Below are positions 1 to 8,627 of a stretch of 32,281 nucleotides of DNA, piece by piece. Position 1 is the stretch's first letter. The number at the start of each line of letters is the position of its first letter. Under the pieces are notes generated by a model. The model made no database searches. It was not told where the DNA came from and was given only the letters and a program-made list of their open reading frames with translations. This DNA is from Lentisphaeria bacterium UBA7640 (lineage in GTDB: Bacteria > Verrucomicrobiota > Lentisphaeria > Victivallales > Victivallaceae). The stretch covers positions 717-32,997 of the forward strand of contig DLIO01000144.1 of NCBI GenBank assembly GCA_002483765.1, read 5' to 3'. The translations under genes and the position numbers were made by a program.

Positions 1-13
1 CCGGACAAATGCC

Positions 14-835
14 CTAATCGTAATTTCGTTGATCCCTTAAGCAACTAATCAATTCATTATTGAAAAAAAGTAGACTTTCAAAACAGAGCGTCTTGGATTG
101 TTCGATATTAACTGCACCTTGTAGCAACTGGCAAATAATTTGCTGTTGTACCAGATTATATTTGACATCAGCACAATCAAAAAGAATTAGTCCGGCATGC
201 TGGAGCATGATTTTACCGAAATATGTGTCATAACGATCTGACAAAAAACAGGGCAACCTCTGGACAGTTGAATCACCATTTGAGGTTGAATTGTCGTCTA
301 AGTGCTCAACAATCGCCCTGTTTGGGGCGATATCATAGCATTCATCATCGGACTGCTCGGGCGATATTGTGGACTGGTTGCGACAGATGTCGCTGACCAA
401 ACTTCGAGATATCATTACTCCGAAAATCTCTTGCACTCCGAGTATAATTCGCTCTCGATAAGAACGTCCTAGAAATGAACGTTCACGATATTGCTGGCGG
501 ACATAATTGATTAATGCAGGAGTCCGCTTCGTAAATGCCTGCCGACCAGCAAATGCTATAGACATTTCATTAGCATCGCAACTTTTAAGAGCATCTCCCC
601 ATTTTTTTATTGTACGCGGATCATGACGGAATCGTTTTTTAAGGAGCGCCAGCCTAGCTCCGCCGTTATACAGCCTGCCCATCAACATTTTATGGTCAAT
701 CGCCTCAGCAGAGATACTTACTCGCTCAAGTAGCGCGACTCCTATATAAACATAAAATTGAGATTCTTCAGGGTCTATAAAAACGCTTAAATCTGTGTCG
801 AGTGATTCGCAACATGACAAAACTGGTTGTATCAT
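14..835 (-). CDS. Transposase-like protein, N-terminal part, probably truncated
   Basis: The product is a soluble protein of about 273 residues. A basic helix-turn-helix-like segment lies near residues 45-90 (RLYNGGARLALLKKRF followed by TIKKWGDAL). A GRQ...KRTP segment and Arg-rich helices follow. This layout resembles the DNA-binding half of transposases I remember from Lentisphaerota, but no DDE catalytic core is visible. The longest frame opens at a TTG (871). I prefer the ATG at 835 because GGAGG lies eight bases upstream. The frame stops at TAG (14-16) just inside the window edge. The -1 frame stays open to the edge (KLRLGHLS), so a frameshift or nonsense mutation may have cut a longer transposase. 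It is transcribed away from the esterase. An alternative is an uncharacterised DNA-binding protein. Confidence 0.5.
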   Translation of the reverse strand: MIQPVLSCCESLDTDLSVFIDPEESQFYVYIGVALLERVSISAEAIDHKMLMGRLYNGGARLALLKKRFRHDPRTIKKWGDALKSCDANEMSIAFAGRQAFTKRTPALINYVRQQYRERSFLGRSYRERIILGVQEIFGVMISRSLVSDICRNQSTISPEQSDDECYDIAPNRAIVEHLDDNSTSNGDSTVQRLPCFLSDRYDTYFGKIMLQHAGLILFDCADVKYNLVQQQIICQLLQGAVNIEQSKTLCFESLLFFNNELISCLRDQRNYD

Positions 836-973
836 TATCATAGCCTCCGTTGTTTGATTTTTATTTTGCAATAGTAATCTAATAGCGGAAGGCTATTTTT
901 CATTCTAAGAGCCAAAAAAAGTGGCGTTCAATTGGACACTACTATTGAGCTCTGATTCATGGTGTCGTTGAAT

Positions 974-994
974 GTCCCACAATGATAGTGGGAC
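974..994. repeat. Short hairpin upstream of the transposase-like gene
   Basis: GTCCCAC and GTGGGAC form a perfect 7-bp stem around a 7-base loop. It lies between the transposase-like gene and the 3' end of the esterase gene. It could be part of a mobile-element end or a terminator for the minus-strand esterase gene, although no T-run follows on either strand. Confidence 0.4.
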
Positions 995-1085
995 AAGGTT
1001 ACACTCAAACTAAAATCCTTTTCCTTTCGTTGGGCTCATAGGATGAAGTTCCTTTTTTGATCTAAATATATCCAGTTTGGGTGTT

Positions 1086-2246
1086 TTATTTTGGAATGGG
1101 GAATTCGATAAGGTTACTGGAACCGCAGAGATCGTTGAATTGGGATTTACCATCGTACGCGGAAAGGAAACACTGATAAACTTTATCCGGTAACTCAGCT
1201 TGGATGCTGGTTTCATCAAACTGAGCAGGAATACTTTTCCATAATCGCTTATGGGGCTTTTTTTCTTGCGTGTCTTCGGTATAGCAGAGGATTGCATGGG
1301 TGATTCCTTTTCCTTTCGCTAGGATATTGGCGCGAATGTATTTTCCGTTGATCTGAGCCGAGCCGAGTTTCGGCAAGCCAGTACCACCTTTCAAGAAATA
1401 TTCCACCATCCGAAAACAGGAAGGGAAAGCGAATCCGAGATGGTCATGCGGCAGACGTATTACTAGGGATTTATTTTCTAGTTTCGCACATTCATCGAAA
1501 CCAGCTTGTAATGAAGTTATGGTCGCATTACCATCATTGGTACTTGCCACCCAATAGAGTGGGACTTTGATTGCATGGTGAAAACGACCATTGATGAAGC
1601 TTTTACTGTTCTTAGAAACATTTCCACAATAGACTTCGATGCCACCTTTGAATCTCGGATCGATAGCCGCGACCATCGCGCCATACCAGCTTCCCCAAGA
1701 CAGACCAACAAAGGCAGTTTTATTTGGATTCACGTTTTCAAGTGACCGCAATAGGGAATGGGCAAGTACCATATTGGCTACATTTATCGTATGAAGGGAG
1801 CGCTTACCTCCTTCTAGGGGAGCACGCCCGATCTTTGCCTCGGTCATTTTTGCTGATTCTATCAGTGGTCTTTGGTTAAGCCAATCTAGGGCCATAACTG
1901 CGTAACCTTGATCCATCCAAAGTTTTATATATTTGGGAAAAGCCGTTCCACCACCACCGTGGATTAATAAAACACCAGGGAAACCACCGCGTGGAACAGG
2001 AGTGTCGGGATATCCGACATAAACAAAGAATTCTGAAGATTTTCCCTCAACTTTCGCACCTGTTACCAGAAGGTCACGCAGACCTGCGCATTTGCTATCG
2101 GCAAAAGGAGAATTCCGGAACACTGGTACCTTGGACAATTCACTGAAATTCCAATATTTTTCCGGCGCTTCCCTAAATTCTGAACTCCTGACATTGCTCC
2201 ATGTCTGTACGGTAATACATCCCATCAGTAAAATTTTTTTTAACAT
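1086..2246 (-). CDS. Secreted alpha/beta-hydrolase, acetyl-xylan-esterase / dienelactone-hydrolase-like
   Basis: This is a 386-residue exported hydrolase that probably removes acyl groups from plant or algal polysaccharides. A short signal-like segment (MLKKILLMGC and following) precedes the mature protein. The oxyanion-hole motif HGGGG is at 96-100 and the nucleophile elbow GLSWG at 181-185 (Ser183). Asp238 (STNDG) and a His in LPHDH (267 or 269) complete a plausible Ser-Asp-His triad. The C-terminal 100 residues look like an added beta domain. The ATG start has GAGG eight bases upstream. The next gene upstream on the same strand is a GH-like secreted protein, which fits a role in glycan breakdown. 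The fold is clear; the substrate is inferred. A lipoprotein is possible (Cys10) but the lipobox is poor. Confidence 0.75.
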   Translation of the reverse strand: MLKKILLMGCITVQTWSNVRSSEFREAPEKYWNFSELSKVPVFRNSPFADSKCAGLRDLLVTGAKVEGKSSEFFVYVGYPDTPVPRGGFPGVLLIHGGGGTAFPKYIKLWMDQGYAVMALDWLNQRPLIESAKMTEAKIGRAPLEGGKRSLHTINVANMVLAHSLLRSLENVNPNKTAFVGLSWGSWYGAMVAAIDPRFKGGIEVYCGNVSKNSKSFINGRFHHAIKVPLYWVASTNDGNATITSLQAGFDECAKLENKSLVIRLPHDHLGFAFPSCFRMVEYFLKGGTGLPKLGSAQINGKYIRANILAKGKGITHAILCYTEDTQEKKPHKRLWKSIPAQFDETSIQAELPDKVYQCFLSAYDGKSQFNDLCGSSNLIEFPIPK

Positions 2247-2529
2247 TGATAATCCTCTGAACCCGTGAAAGAATTTCCGGATTCTTTATTGTTGATTGAT
2301 TGGCTGAAAATCAGCAGATTCGCTCAATTTTGACAGTTTTTTATCATCACCAACCCTTTTTAATATTTTTTATTGTTGATTTTGATGCTTTGACTGCAAA
2401 ATCCCAAAATTCAGTATATTACTCTTATAATTTCACCTCCTTCTCGCTACAGTCATATGGACTGTTTTGCCTAAAATTGACAATAGTGTTACAGCAGATT
2501 TATTAAATATTTTTTAAATTAGTTCTTTA

Positions 2530-5001
2530 CTATATATTGGGCACAAACCAAATAACAACATTATTGATGCTACCTCTGGCATTAAGGAAAAACTCCATAC
2601 TTGTAGTGCCTACTGGAATTACCGCTGGAATATGGAATTTATCTTTTTTTATTATATAATCCTTGCCAGATGCTGATTTGTTATCAGGGTTATCTAGTTT
2701 TTCAGCCAAATGCATTACATTATTTTCCTTCCCTGCCTTATCAAAATCAGCAATACCTTTGATAATTGCGCCCTGCAAATCTCCGTTAATCATGCAATAA
2801 ATAGTTCCTTGCTGTTTACTACTGTTGATATTCATGAATACTGTATTATTGGCTCTTTTATGGTTGGTTAAATTTTCAATGCTAAATATCGGTTTATTCG
2901 TGTTTTTAACCATTTTAATACGGTAGAATGGCTCAATACAAAAAGAGCCGAAACGCTCTATTTGAGCGTTTTCTTCCTTTATTTTAACCTTATGATGGCT
3001 CAATCGTGCAAAATCCTCTCGCATTAGAAGCATGCCGGGTTGATTTTTTACAAATTCAGCTTCCAATAAACAACCATCCCCAGCGAGTAATTCCAGCTCA
3101 CAACTCTGAAAAGGAGAATCTTCTTTTTTTAAAGTCAAGTTACGGTCATTATTCAAATTTTTAATAGAATGGATATTAAGTGGTAAAAGTATCTTGAACT
3201 TGTGCGATTTATTCAGGTCATCATTTACGATTACTCCGTAGCGTAGGTGTGGCTTTTCTGGAACGTAGAAAGTTGCGGTCTTGACACCTGGAACACTAGA
3301 GAAAAAAACCGGGAAGTCTGCTTTTTGGCGTGAATTAAGCAAAGTTTCATATTTACGCAAATATTTGAATACACCCCCCGCAATTAACATTTGAGGTGTT
3401 GGTTTGCCACCAGGTTGCAACATCCCTTCTCCCGGATCAATTTCTATTTGGGTTTTGGTTAACTCCTGAGTTTTCCAACTAGCTGCTGTTTTTGCGGTTC
3501 TATCCATTCTTTCCAGTCGTTTTGCCTCTGGAGAGCCTCGTTTTACTTGTTCCGGTGGGGTCAAAAGTGGAATTGGCGGATATAATACATAAAATAGTAT
3601 ACCTTTACTTCCACAGCGCATTGCTTCCCATATCTGCCAGCGAGTCTCCGCATTTGTTGGCATTCTCCAATGCAAATAACTTCCCGGCTCAACTATCATT
3701 TTGTCACCTTCACGGTAATGCCGTCCCCAAACATCGCCAAACATTTGAGCCATCAACCATGAATGTTTGTTACGTTGAGCCGCAATCTTATTCATTCCAG
3801 ATACATTTAAGCGAAAATTCCTCTGGGATGTGCTAGCTGGATTAGGAATGTTTGTAGATTTATCATGTCCAAAATAATAAATGTCAGAACAAATAACCGG
3901 CAGGTCGCTGTCTTCTAGGAATGTTTGTGTTTGCCGATTCATGGCAAGCAAAATAGAATCTCGCTTTGAATCAACAGATTTCATCAACCCGTAAAAGTAA
4001 CTACATTGAGCTAGTGAACAAAGTAAAGGTTCATCTTTTAAAACATATCCTAATAATGCCGGACAATCACCAATTGCATTTACAGTCTTGTGTGCAGTTT
4101 CCTCCATTTTCTCAAAGGAATCGAAGTTACTATAAAAATATCTCAATAAACCGGTATTAAGCAAAACCTTGAGATTATATTTCTCCGCTAGTTTGCAAAT
4201 TTTTCTTGCGTCATTACCCGGACCAATATTGACAAACCAAATGGTATTACAGTTGTTTTTGTTTAAAATTTTCATGGTTTCTTCTACAAATGCCCATAAT
4301 TCTTTACCCGCAAAATCTGCATTTGGTTTTGTTCGTTCCCAGGGCCAAAAAACGCCAGTTGGGAAGACGTTTTTGAGTTTATATTCTGATGAAACTTTAG
4401 ACACGGGTTGTTCGTTTCTTATTACAGCATTGGTACCATCTACAGTAAAACTTATTGAGTTAAATACAACATAACCGTATTTGCCATTCAAATCATCTTC
4501 TTCGATAACTCGATTAAAACGTAACCACAGTATGTTTTGCTTAATCGCTAGCTCTATCTCTCCTGCTAAAGTAGTCGTTCCGAATTCTTTTTCTGCGATT
4601 GTTTCAAAGTTTATTCCATCAAGCGAATAGGCAATTACTCCTTTACGTATTTTTCTATCCGCATAATTAGTAAGTTTGGCCTGAACGCTTAGCTTTGTAA
4701 TTGGCCCTGGAACAATAATCTTTAGCGTTATATCGCCATTATATCCACGTACATGCTTGGATTTTGCAAGTTTTTTCCATCCTCTTTCTATAAGTTCCAA
4801 TTCTTTAGCCCAATTTGGCATAACATCGTCAGAAAAATCTCGTTCGTATTTAAAACTCCAGCCAGAATCAGTCTCTTTCAGATCGAAGTCTTTTATTGGG
4901 TGACTATTAATAGTCACCATTTTTCCGTGCATTATTATTGATAAAGATACTAAGAGTACACTGAAAATAAATTTCGTGTATTGCCGTTTTATGGTTTGCA
5001 T
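2530..5001 (-). CDS. Large secreted glycoside-hydrolase-like protein (TIM-barrel, clan GH-A-like)
   Basis: The product has 823 residues with an N-terminal signal sequence (basic residues, then FIFSVLLVSLSII at 11-23). Residues about 45-190 look like a discoidin/beta-sandwich module (SLDGINFETIAEKEFG resembles the usual 'sequence of observed deviation' pattern of such modules). Residues about 210-540 resemble a TIM barrel: GYVLKDEP at 318-325 places an acid in the motif used by GH42- and DUF4434-like enzymes as acid/base. A later stretch with RWQIWEAMRCGSKGILFYV is typical of the C-terminal side of these barrels. Beta-rich domains follow. It is probably a periplasmic or extracellular glycosidase, but the family and substrate cannot be fixed by eye. 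The start has GAGGAG ten bases upstream. The downstream esterase gene supports a polysaccharide role. Confidence 0.55.
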   Translation of the reverse strand: MQTIKRQYTKFIFSVLLVSLSIIMHGKMVTINSHPIKDFDLKETDSGWSFKYERDFSDDVMPNWAKELELIERGWKKLAKSKHVRGYNGDITLKIIVPGPITKLSVQAKLTNYADRKIRKGVIAYSLDGINFETIAEKEFGTTTLAGEIELAIKQNILWLRFNRVIEEDDLNGKYGYVVFNSISFTVDGTNAVIRNEQPVSKVSSEYKLKNVFPTGVFWPWERTKPNADFAGKELWAFVEETMKILNKNNCNTIWFVNIGPGNDARKICKLAEKYNLKVLLNTGLLRYFYSNFDSFEKMEETAHKTVNAIGDCPALLGYVLKDEPLLCSLAQCSYFYGLMKSVDSKRDSILLAMNRQTQTFLEDSDLPVICSDIYYFGHDKSTNIPNPASTSQRNFRLNVSGMNKIAAQRNKHSWLMAQMFGDVWGRHYREGDKMIVEPGSYLHWRMPTNAETRWQIWEAMRCGSKGILFYVLYPPIPLLTPPEQVKRGSPEAKRLERMDRTAKTAASWKTQELTKTQIEIDPGEGMLQPGGKPTPQMLIAGGVFKYLRKYETLLNSRQKADFPVFFSSVPGVKTATFYVPEKPHLRYGVIVNDDLNKSHKFKILLPLNIHSIKNLNNDRNLTLKKEDSPFQSCELELLAGDGCLLEAEFVKNQPGMLLMREDFARLSHHKVKIKEENAQIERFGSFCIEPFYRIKMVKNTNKPIFSIENLTNHKRANNTVFMNINSSKQQGTIYCMINGDLQGAIIKGIADFDKAGKENNVMHLAEKLDNPDNKSASGKDYIIKKDKFHIPAVIPVGTTSMEFFLNARGSINNVVIWFVPNI

Positions 5002-5158
5002 ATCCAGAATCTCCTCTGTTTGTAGCAGTTTAGCGTTAAAAAATTAACTTTTTTAAACATTTTATTTTTACTTTTCTAGACCGATTGTCTTTGTATGATT
5101 TTCTTCGCCATAATTCATCTAAAAAATGTTATGGCTGTTTGATATTTAAAGCCGATTC

Positions 5159-5179
5159 CCTGAAAATTTATTTTTCAGG
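5159..5179 (-). repeat. Perfect 8-bp hairpin, CCTGAAAA...TTTTCAGG
   Basis: CCTGAAAA and TTTTCAGG form a perfect stem with loop TTTAT. It lies downstream of the prepilin gene on its strand and upstream of the GH-like gene. A near-identical hairpin is found at 6339-6357 on the other side of the prepilin gene. It may help end transcription or stabilise a 3' end; no strong U-tract follows. Confidence 0.4.
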
Positions 5180-5396
5180 CCTACATGGTTGAGTAATTTT
5201 ATCCCATAACAACAACTCCTTTTAATGTCATCTTTAGCAATATAATATAAAATTAACGAGAAGAACTCATTGGTTTTTCCGCTAACCGGTTTCATTTTGG
5301 GGAACTGATTCCTTCTTTTAGTCTTATTACTTGGAACGATTTTATATTTTGTTTTTTATTGTGATTTAGGATTAATCGCTTAGCTGATTGCCATAC

Positions 5397-5413
5397 CCTC
5401 ATACCAGATGAGG
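5397..5413 (-). terminator. Weak hairpin downstream of the prepilin gene
   Basis: CCTCAT and ATGAGG pair around ACCAG, and further outward pairing (CCATAC with GTGTGG) is possible with a bulge. It lies 120 bases past the prepilin stop codon on the minus strand. No run of U follows directly, so a terminator role is only possible. Confidence 0.3.
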
Positions 5414-5534
5414 TGTGGTTTGAGCTCTAATCTTGCAATGACTAAACTATACATTGTGGTTGGTCAAGTGCATTATTCAGCCAGTTTTTTAAAGTACTAT
5501 TAATTGCTATTATATAGACTCATTTCTTATTATT

Positions 5535-6269
5535 TTATGGATTATTCAAACTATTTGCTGGCATAACAGTATAAAATAAATATACGTAGGTTATTGTTTG
5601 AGTATGGCCGTCTGCGAAAAGAACGTTACCAGTCTTATTGTGTCGTGTGTCAAAATTAGTCAGCGTGCTACCAGCTGTAGTCCCATGCATATAGCTATTA
5701 ATGTGAGAGTGTGAGTTACCGTCATATACAAGATGGTCAAAAGTGGGACGTTTTAGCTTTCCGAGCATCCATGGCTGGGCATACCATTTCCCCGAAGATC
5801 CACTGTAGCTTCCAGTTTCTGAGTTCCAAAGATAGCCTTGATTTATAGCTGTACCTTTGTATTTCCTCCAAGGATATGATGCTTGGAAATGCCCGTTACC
5901 TAATCCACCGGAACCTGGAGTTCGCGTGAGGTCTGAAGGACAATCCATAAAACGAGCATCTAAGTAACCTAGATTACAAAGTCGTGCCCAACTCTGGATG
6001 TCGGGATACGTTCTTAATGCTATAGGATAATAATCGTTGTTGTCGTTAGCATATTGTAATGCGGCTAATCCAATATTTTTAAGGTGATTAGTGCATTTTG
6101 CTAGTTTTCCACGTTCTCTAGCTTTATTCAACGCCGGCAGTAGTATCGCAGCCATAATCGCAATAATCGCAATTATTATGAGCAGTTCGACAAGAGTGAA
6201 TCCATTGATTATAAATGATTTATGTCTTGTTGCGATGTTGCTTTTCTTCGTGCTCCTTTTGATATTCAT
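5535..6269 (-). CDS. Type II secretion/pilin-like prepilin with H-x9-DG motif
   Basis: This 244-residue protein has a basic leader ending in Gly23, then FTLVELLIIIAIIAIMAA. This is the classical prepilin cleavage/methylation site, with Glu at mature position 5 (E28). LLPALNKARERGKLAKC follows, the usual sequence in Lentisphaerota/Planctomycetota pseudopilins. The C-terminal part contains RHN-KTGNVLFADGH, which is the H-x9-DG processing-associated motif (His, nine residues, Asp-Gly). The protein should be cut by prepilin peptidase, N-methylated and assembled as a pseudopilin or a cell-surface protein. The start codon has AAAGGA and GGA just upstream. It stands alone, without secretion genes nearby. 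In these phyla dozens of such paralogues occur scattered through genomes, often near glycan-degradation genes. Confidence 0.88.
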   Translation of the reverse strand: MNIKRSTKKSNIATRHKSFIINGFTLVELLIIIAIIAIMAAILLPALNKARERGKLAKCTNHLKNIGLAALQYANDNNDYYPIALRTYPDIQSWARLCNLGYLDARFMDCPSDLTRTPGSGGLGNGHFQASYPWRKYKGTAINQGYLWNSETGSYSGSSGKWYAQPWMLGKLKRPTFDHLVYDGNSHSHINSYMHGTTAGSTLTNFDTRHNKTGNVLFADGHTQTITYVYLFYTVMPANSLNNP

Positions 6270-6338
6270 GGTTCCTATTCCTTTTAGGTTAATGGTCGAT
6301 ATACATGTTAATAATTTAGGGTTAAAACGTCATCTCTT

Positions 6339-6357
6339 CTGAAAAATTTATTTTCAG
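6339..6357 (-). repeat. Perfect 7-bp hairpin, CTGAAAA...TTTTCAG
   Basis: CTGAAAA and TTTTCAG pair around ATTTA in the 287-base gap between the CapA-like gene and the prepilin gene. It matches the hairpin at 5159-5179 apart from loop phasing. It lies 200 bases downstream of the CapA-like stop codon, so it may be a 3'-end structure for that operon. Confidence 0.4.
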
Positions 6358-6556
6358 TCCGATATCTTTACATTCTTTTTTAGATCATAGCTTCTCCTCA
6401 ATTTATTGTGTTTTTAAAAATATTTCATACATATTGAGATACCCAATACAGCTGAAATTATAATTATAGTAGGACAACTACCAGTTTCTTGTTTGTTTTG
6501 CTGTTTTTTGTCATGATTTGTACTTCTATTTTTTTTGTGATTACAATTGGGGTGGT

Positions 6557-7732
6557 TTATTCATAGGCCGCATATGGTCTTTTGTGCTCAAAATCAGCAT
6601 GGGCGTGTTTTTCATAATCGTTTCGAGCAATGTCATACAACCCATCCAAATATTCATGTGACATATCACTAAATAATTGTACTCCATATTTGTGAAGAAA
6701 TTGCTTGGGATCAAGTTGCACATCTCTTTCAAAACCCCGCATGAGTAAAGATAACCGGTTTAAACAACTTCTCTGCCACACCTCCTGAAGGCGTTTGGGG
6801 TCTTGAAGTATCGCATCCAGCCGATTGAAATATGCATCCACTTCATTGTATTGATCGTCCTGGATTGACCGAGGGCGTCCTCCCTCATTTGGATCTAGAC
6901 GTAGGTAATGACGGTGCCAGTCAGTGATTTTTCCATCTTCAATGGTAACAAAAAAGATATGACTTCTTGTAACTTCTGGACTATTGCTAATTTGATAGCC
7001 ATCTGTGTCAAAGAGAAAGTTTCCTAGGCTATAGTGAATTAGGCAATTCCCCCATTTCTCAACCCCTTGCGGCACGTGAGGGTGATGGCACAGGATAAGG
7101 TCGGCACCGGCCTCTGCAATTCGACGACAAAGATTCCGCCTTGGAATACTTGGTGCGGGCTGGAACTCAATGTCACCATGTATACTAATGACTAGCACAT
7201 CCACCTGATCTCGGTATCGGCGGATGTCAGATTCTACATCTGGTAGTCTCAGATATGCAACACGTCCACCACCACCTTCTAAAGTCCAGTCGCCAGCCTG
7301 TAGATAGCCAAGGAAACCAATCTTAGTTCCTTTTGCCTCGACTATTCGCAATGTCCGAGCATCGGCCTGGTTGTATCCTGCTCCTAAAGGTTGCGCGCCA
7401 ATTCCACGGATGCAGTCGTAGGTGTGCAGTAAGCCACGCCATCCACAGTCAAGTACATGGTTCGAAGCCATGTGCAAAATATTGAAGTCAAGCAAGCGCA
7501 GTGACTCCGTGGCGAAATCGCGGCTTTGCAGAGGATGACCACTAACTTTTTTGAGTGGAAAATCCTCTGGGATTAAAACTGATTCTAGGTTACCAAAACG
7601 GATGTCAGCCGACTGTAACTTGGGATGTATATCAGTGAAGAGAGATGCTGGTCCATGATCTTTCAACATCGTTTCTGTTTTTCTAGCAAACGATATGTCG
7701 CCAACAGCAGCAAAGGTTATATGGTTCGTCAT
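6557..7732 (-). CDS. CapA-superfamily (poly-gamma-glutamate synthesis-like) metallophosphatase-fold protein
   Basis: A 391-residue protein with the CapA/PgsA motif series: GDI at 11-13, GNLES at 47-51, ASNH at 89-92, IHGD around 185, GADLILCHHPHV at 209-220 and YSLGNFLFD at 234-242. These form the metal-binding core of a calcineurin-like fold. Classical CapA is anchored by an N-terminal membrane helix and acts in poly-gamma-glutamate capsule formation. This protein starts directly with the first beta strand and has no signal or membrane segment, so it is probably cytosolic. The frame opens at 7750, but I prefer the ATG at 7732, with AGGAAG about nine bases upstream. It is the last gene after the regulator and D-aminopeptidase genes. 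A hydrolase acting on peptide or poly-amino-acid material is likely. No capB or capC is nearby. Confidence 0.8.
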   Translation of the reverse strand: MTNHITFAAVGDISFARKTETMLKDHGPASLFTDIHPKLQSADIRFGNLESVLIPEDFPLKKVSGHPLQSRDFATESLRLLDFNILHMASNHVLDCGWRGLLHTYDCIRGIGAQPLGAGYNQADARTLRIVEAKGTKIGFLGYLQAGDWTLEGGGGRVAYLRLPDVESDIRRYRDQVDVLVISIHGDIEFQPAPSIPRRNLCRRIAEAGADLILCHHPHVPQGVEKWGNCLIHYSLGNFLFDTDGYQISNSPEVTRSHIFFVTIEDGKITDWHRHYLRLDPNEGGRPRSIQDDQYNEVDAYFNRLDAILQDPKRLQEVWQRSCLNRLSLLMRGFERDVQLDPKQFLHKYGVQLFSDMSHEYLDGLYDIARNDYEKHAHADFEHKRPYAAYE

Positions 7733-7825
7733 ATTCTGTTTCTTCCTCATTTGAGATTCTTTTAGTAAATTTTATATAACTTCATTCTTCAATATTTTAG
7801 ACTTCCGATATCTCGAACGCATTTT

Positions 7826-8620
7826 TTAGGCATAAATAATATCTAAAATATTATTTGAAGTAATTTGTACGGTTTGAGAATCAATACGCTTATAGCGTGG
7901 ATCAGCGGAAACCGCATCTACGGAGTCAGTATTGAAAAACCGCTTCTCTAATACAAAGGGGCCATTTAGCACAAATGGTTTCACTGGTTGAATAATATGT
8001 TTTTTCAATGCAGTAGCTATGCCGATGCGTATTTTATCAGCAGCAGCTTGTGCTGATAAGGAGATAGCACTGTTGCGTCCTAAACCCTGTTTCACCGAAG
8101 CAGTTTCAATATCGCCGATAAGCTCTTTAGCCTCTTGGCATGCGGCTTCATCTCCAGATAGGAAGATTAAGGGAATCCCCAATGCCCCCGCGTGTAATGC
8201 CCATTGAGCAATTTCACCAATCTTTCTTCCATTAAGTTTATAATAGTCAATAGTCTTAGAAGATTGAGTATGATTGAGATTTCCTGTTTGAATTCCAGCC
8301 ATCGCGTGTTGACCAATCATTACAGTGACATCGTATGAAGCATAAACCGACCGTCTAATATCTTGTGCACAGACTGGACGCCCGTGTAAAAGTTTAGCTT
8401 GTGGATGTAGTGACTCAAAATCTATAGCCCCACAACCATGCCCGTCGACTACCAAAATCTCATCTGCTCCGGCTTCAAGTAAACCCTCTACCGCGGCATT
8501 TACTTCTGCCGTTAATAGTTTTTTGGCAGCTTCATAATATCTGGTGTCTGCTCCCGTTTGTGACGCAAAAGAAACAACTCCCGCGACTCCTTCAATATCT
8601 GTTCCAATTAAGACTCTCAT
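7826..8620 (-). CDS. dppA: M55 family D-aminopeptidase
   Basis: A 264-residue cytosolic metallopeptidase of the DppA type, which releases N-terminal D-amino acids such as D-Ala from short peptides. The metal-ligand pattern known for the family is present: Asp8-x-Glu10 (TDIEG), His61 in DGHG, His105 in GQHAMAG and Glu136. The conserved NHT lies at 116-118. An open frame extends to a TTG at 8626, but the ATG at 8620 is preferred because AGGA lies ten bases upstream inside the previous gene's end. Only seven bases separate it from the regulator's stop codon, so the two are co-transcribed. In Bacillus dppA sits with a dipeptide transporter; here it sits with a novel regulator and a CapA-like protein, with no transporter in the window. 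Confidence 0.9.
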   Translation of the reverse strand: MRVLIGTDIEGVAGVVSFASQTGADTRYYEAAKKLLTAEVNAAVEGLLEAGADEILVVDGHGCGAIDFESLHPQAKLLHGRPVCAQDIRRSVYASYDVTVMIGQHAMAGIQTGNLNHTQSSKTIDYYKLNGRKIGEIAQWALHAGALGIPLIFLSGDEAACQEAKELIGDIETASVKQGLGRNSAISLSAQAAADKIRIGIATALKKHIIQPVKPFVLNGPFVLEKRFFNTDSVDAVSADPRYKRIDSQTVQITSNNILDIIYA

Positions 8621-8627
8621 AAACAAA

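Larger units (their letters stand above)
5002..5534. other. 533-base AT-rich gap without a gene
   Basis: No convincing open frame or RNA gene is present. The gap should contain the 3' end of the prepilin transcript and the promoter of the GH-like gene, both on the minus strand. Two hairpins are visible (5159-5179 and 5397-5413). No consensus promoter could be singled out in the AT-rich sequence. Confidence 0.6.

Noticed and set aside
2300..2506. Plus-strand frame of 68 codons in the gap after the esterase start
   Set aside because: It is AT-rich, has low-complexity Phe/Tyr/Leu composition, no ribosome-binding site and no family resemblance.
2475..2510. TTGACA-like promoter on the plus strand
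   Set aside because: No plus-strand gene lies downstream; the next genes are on the minus strand.
6557..7732. Poly-gamma-glutamate capsule locus
   Set aside because: Only a CapA-like protein is present; capB and capC are missing and the membrane anchor of CapA is absent.
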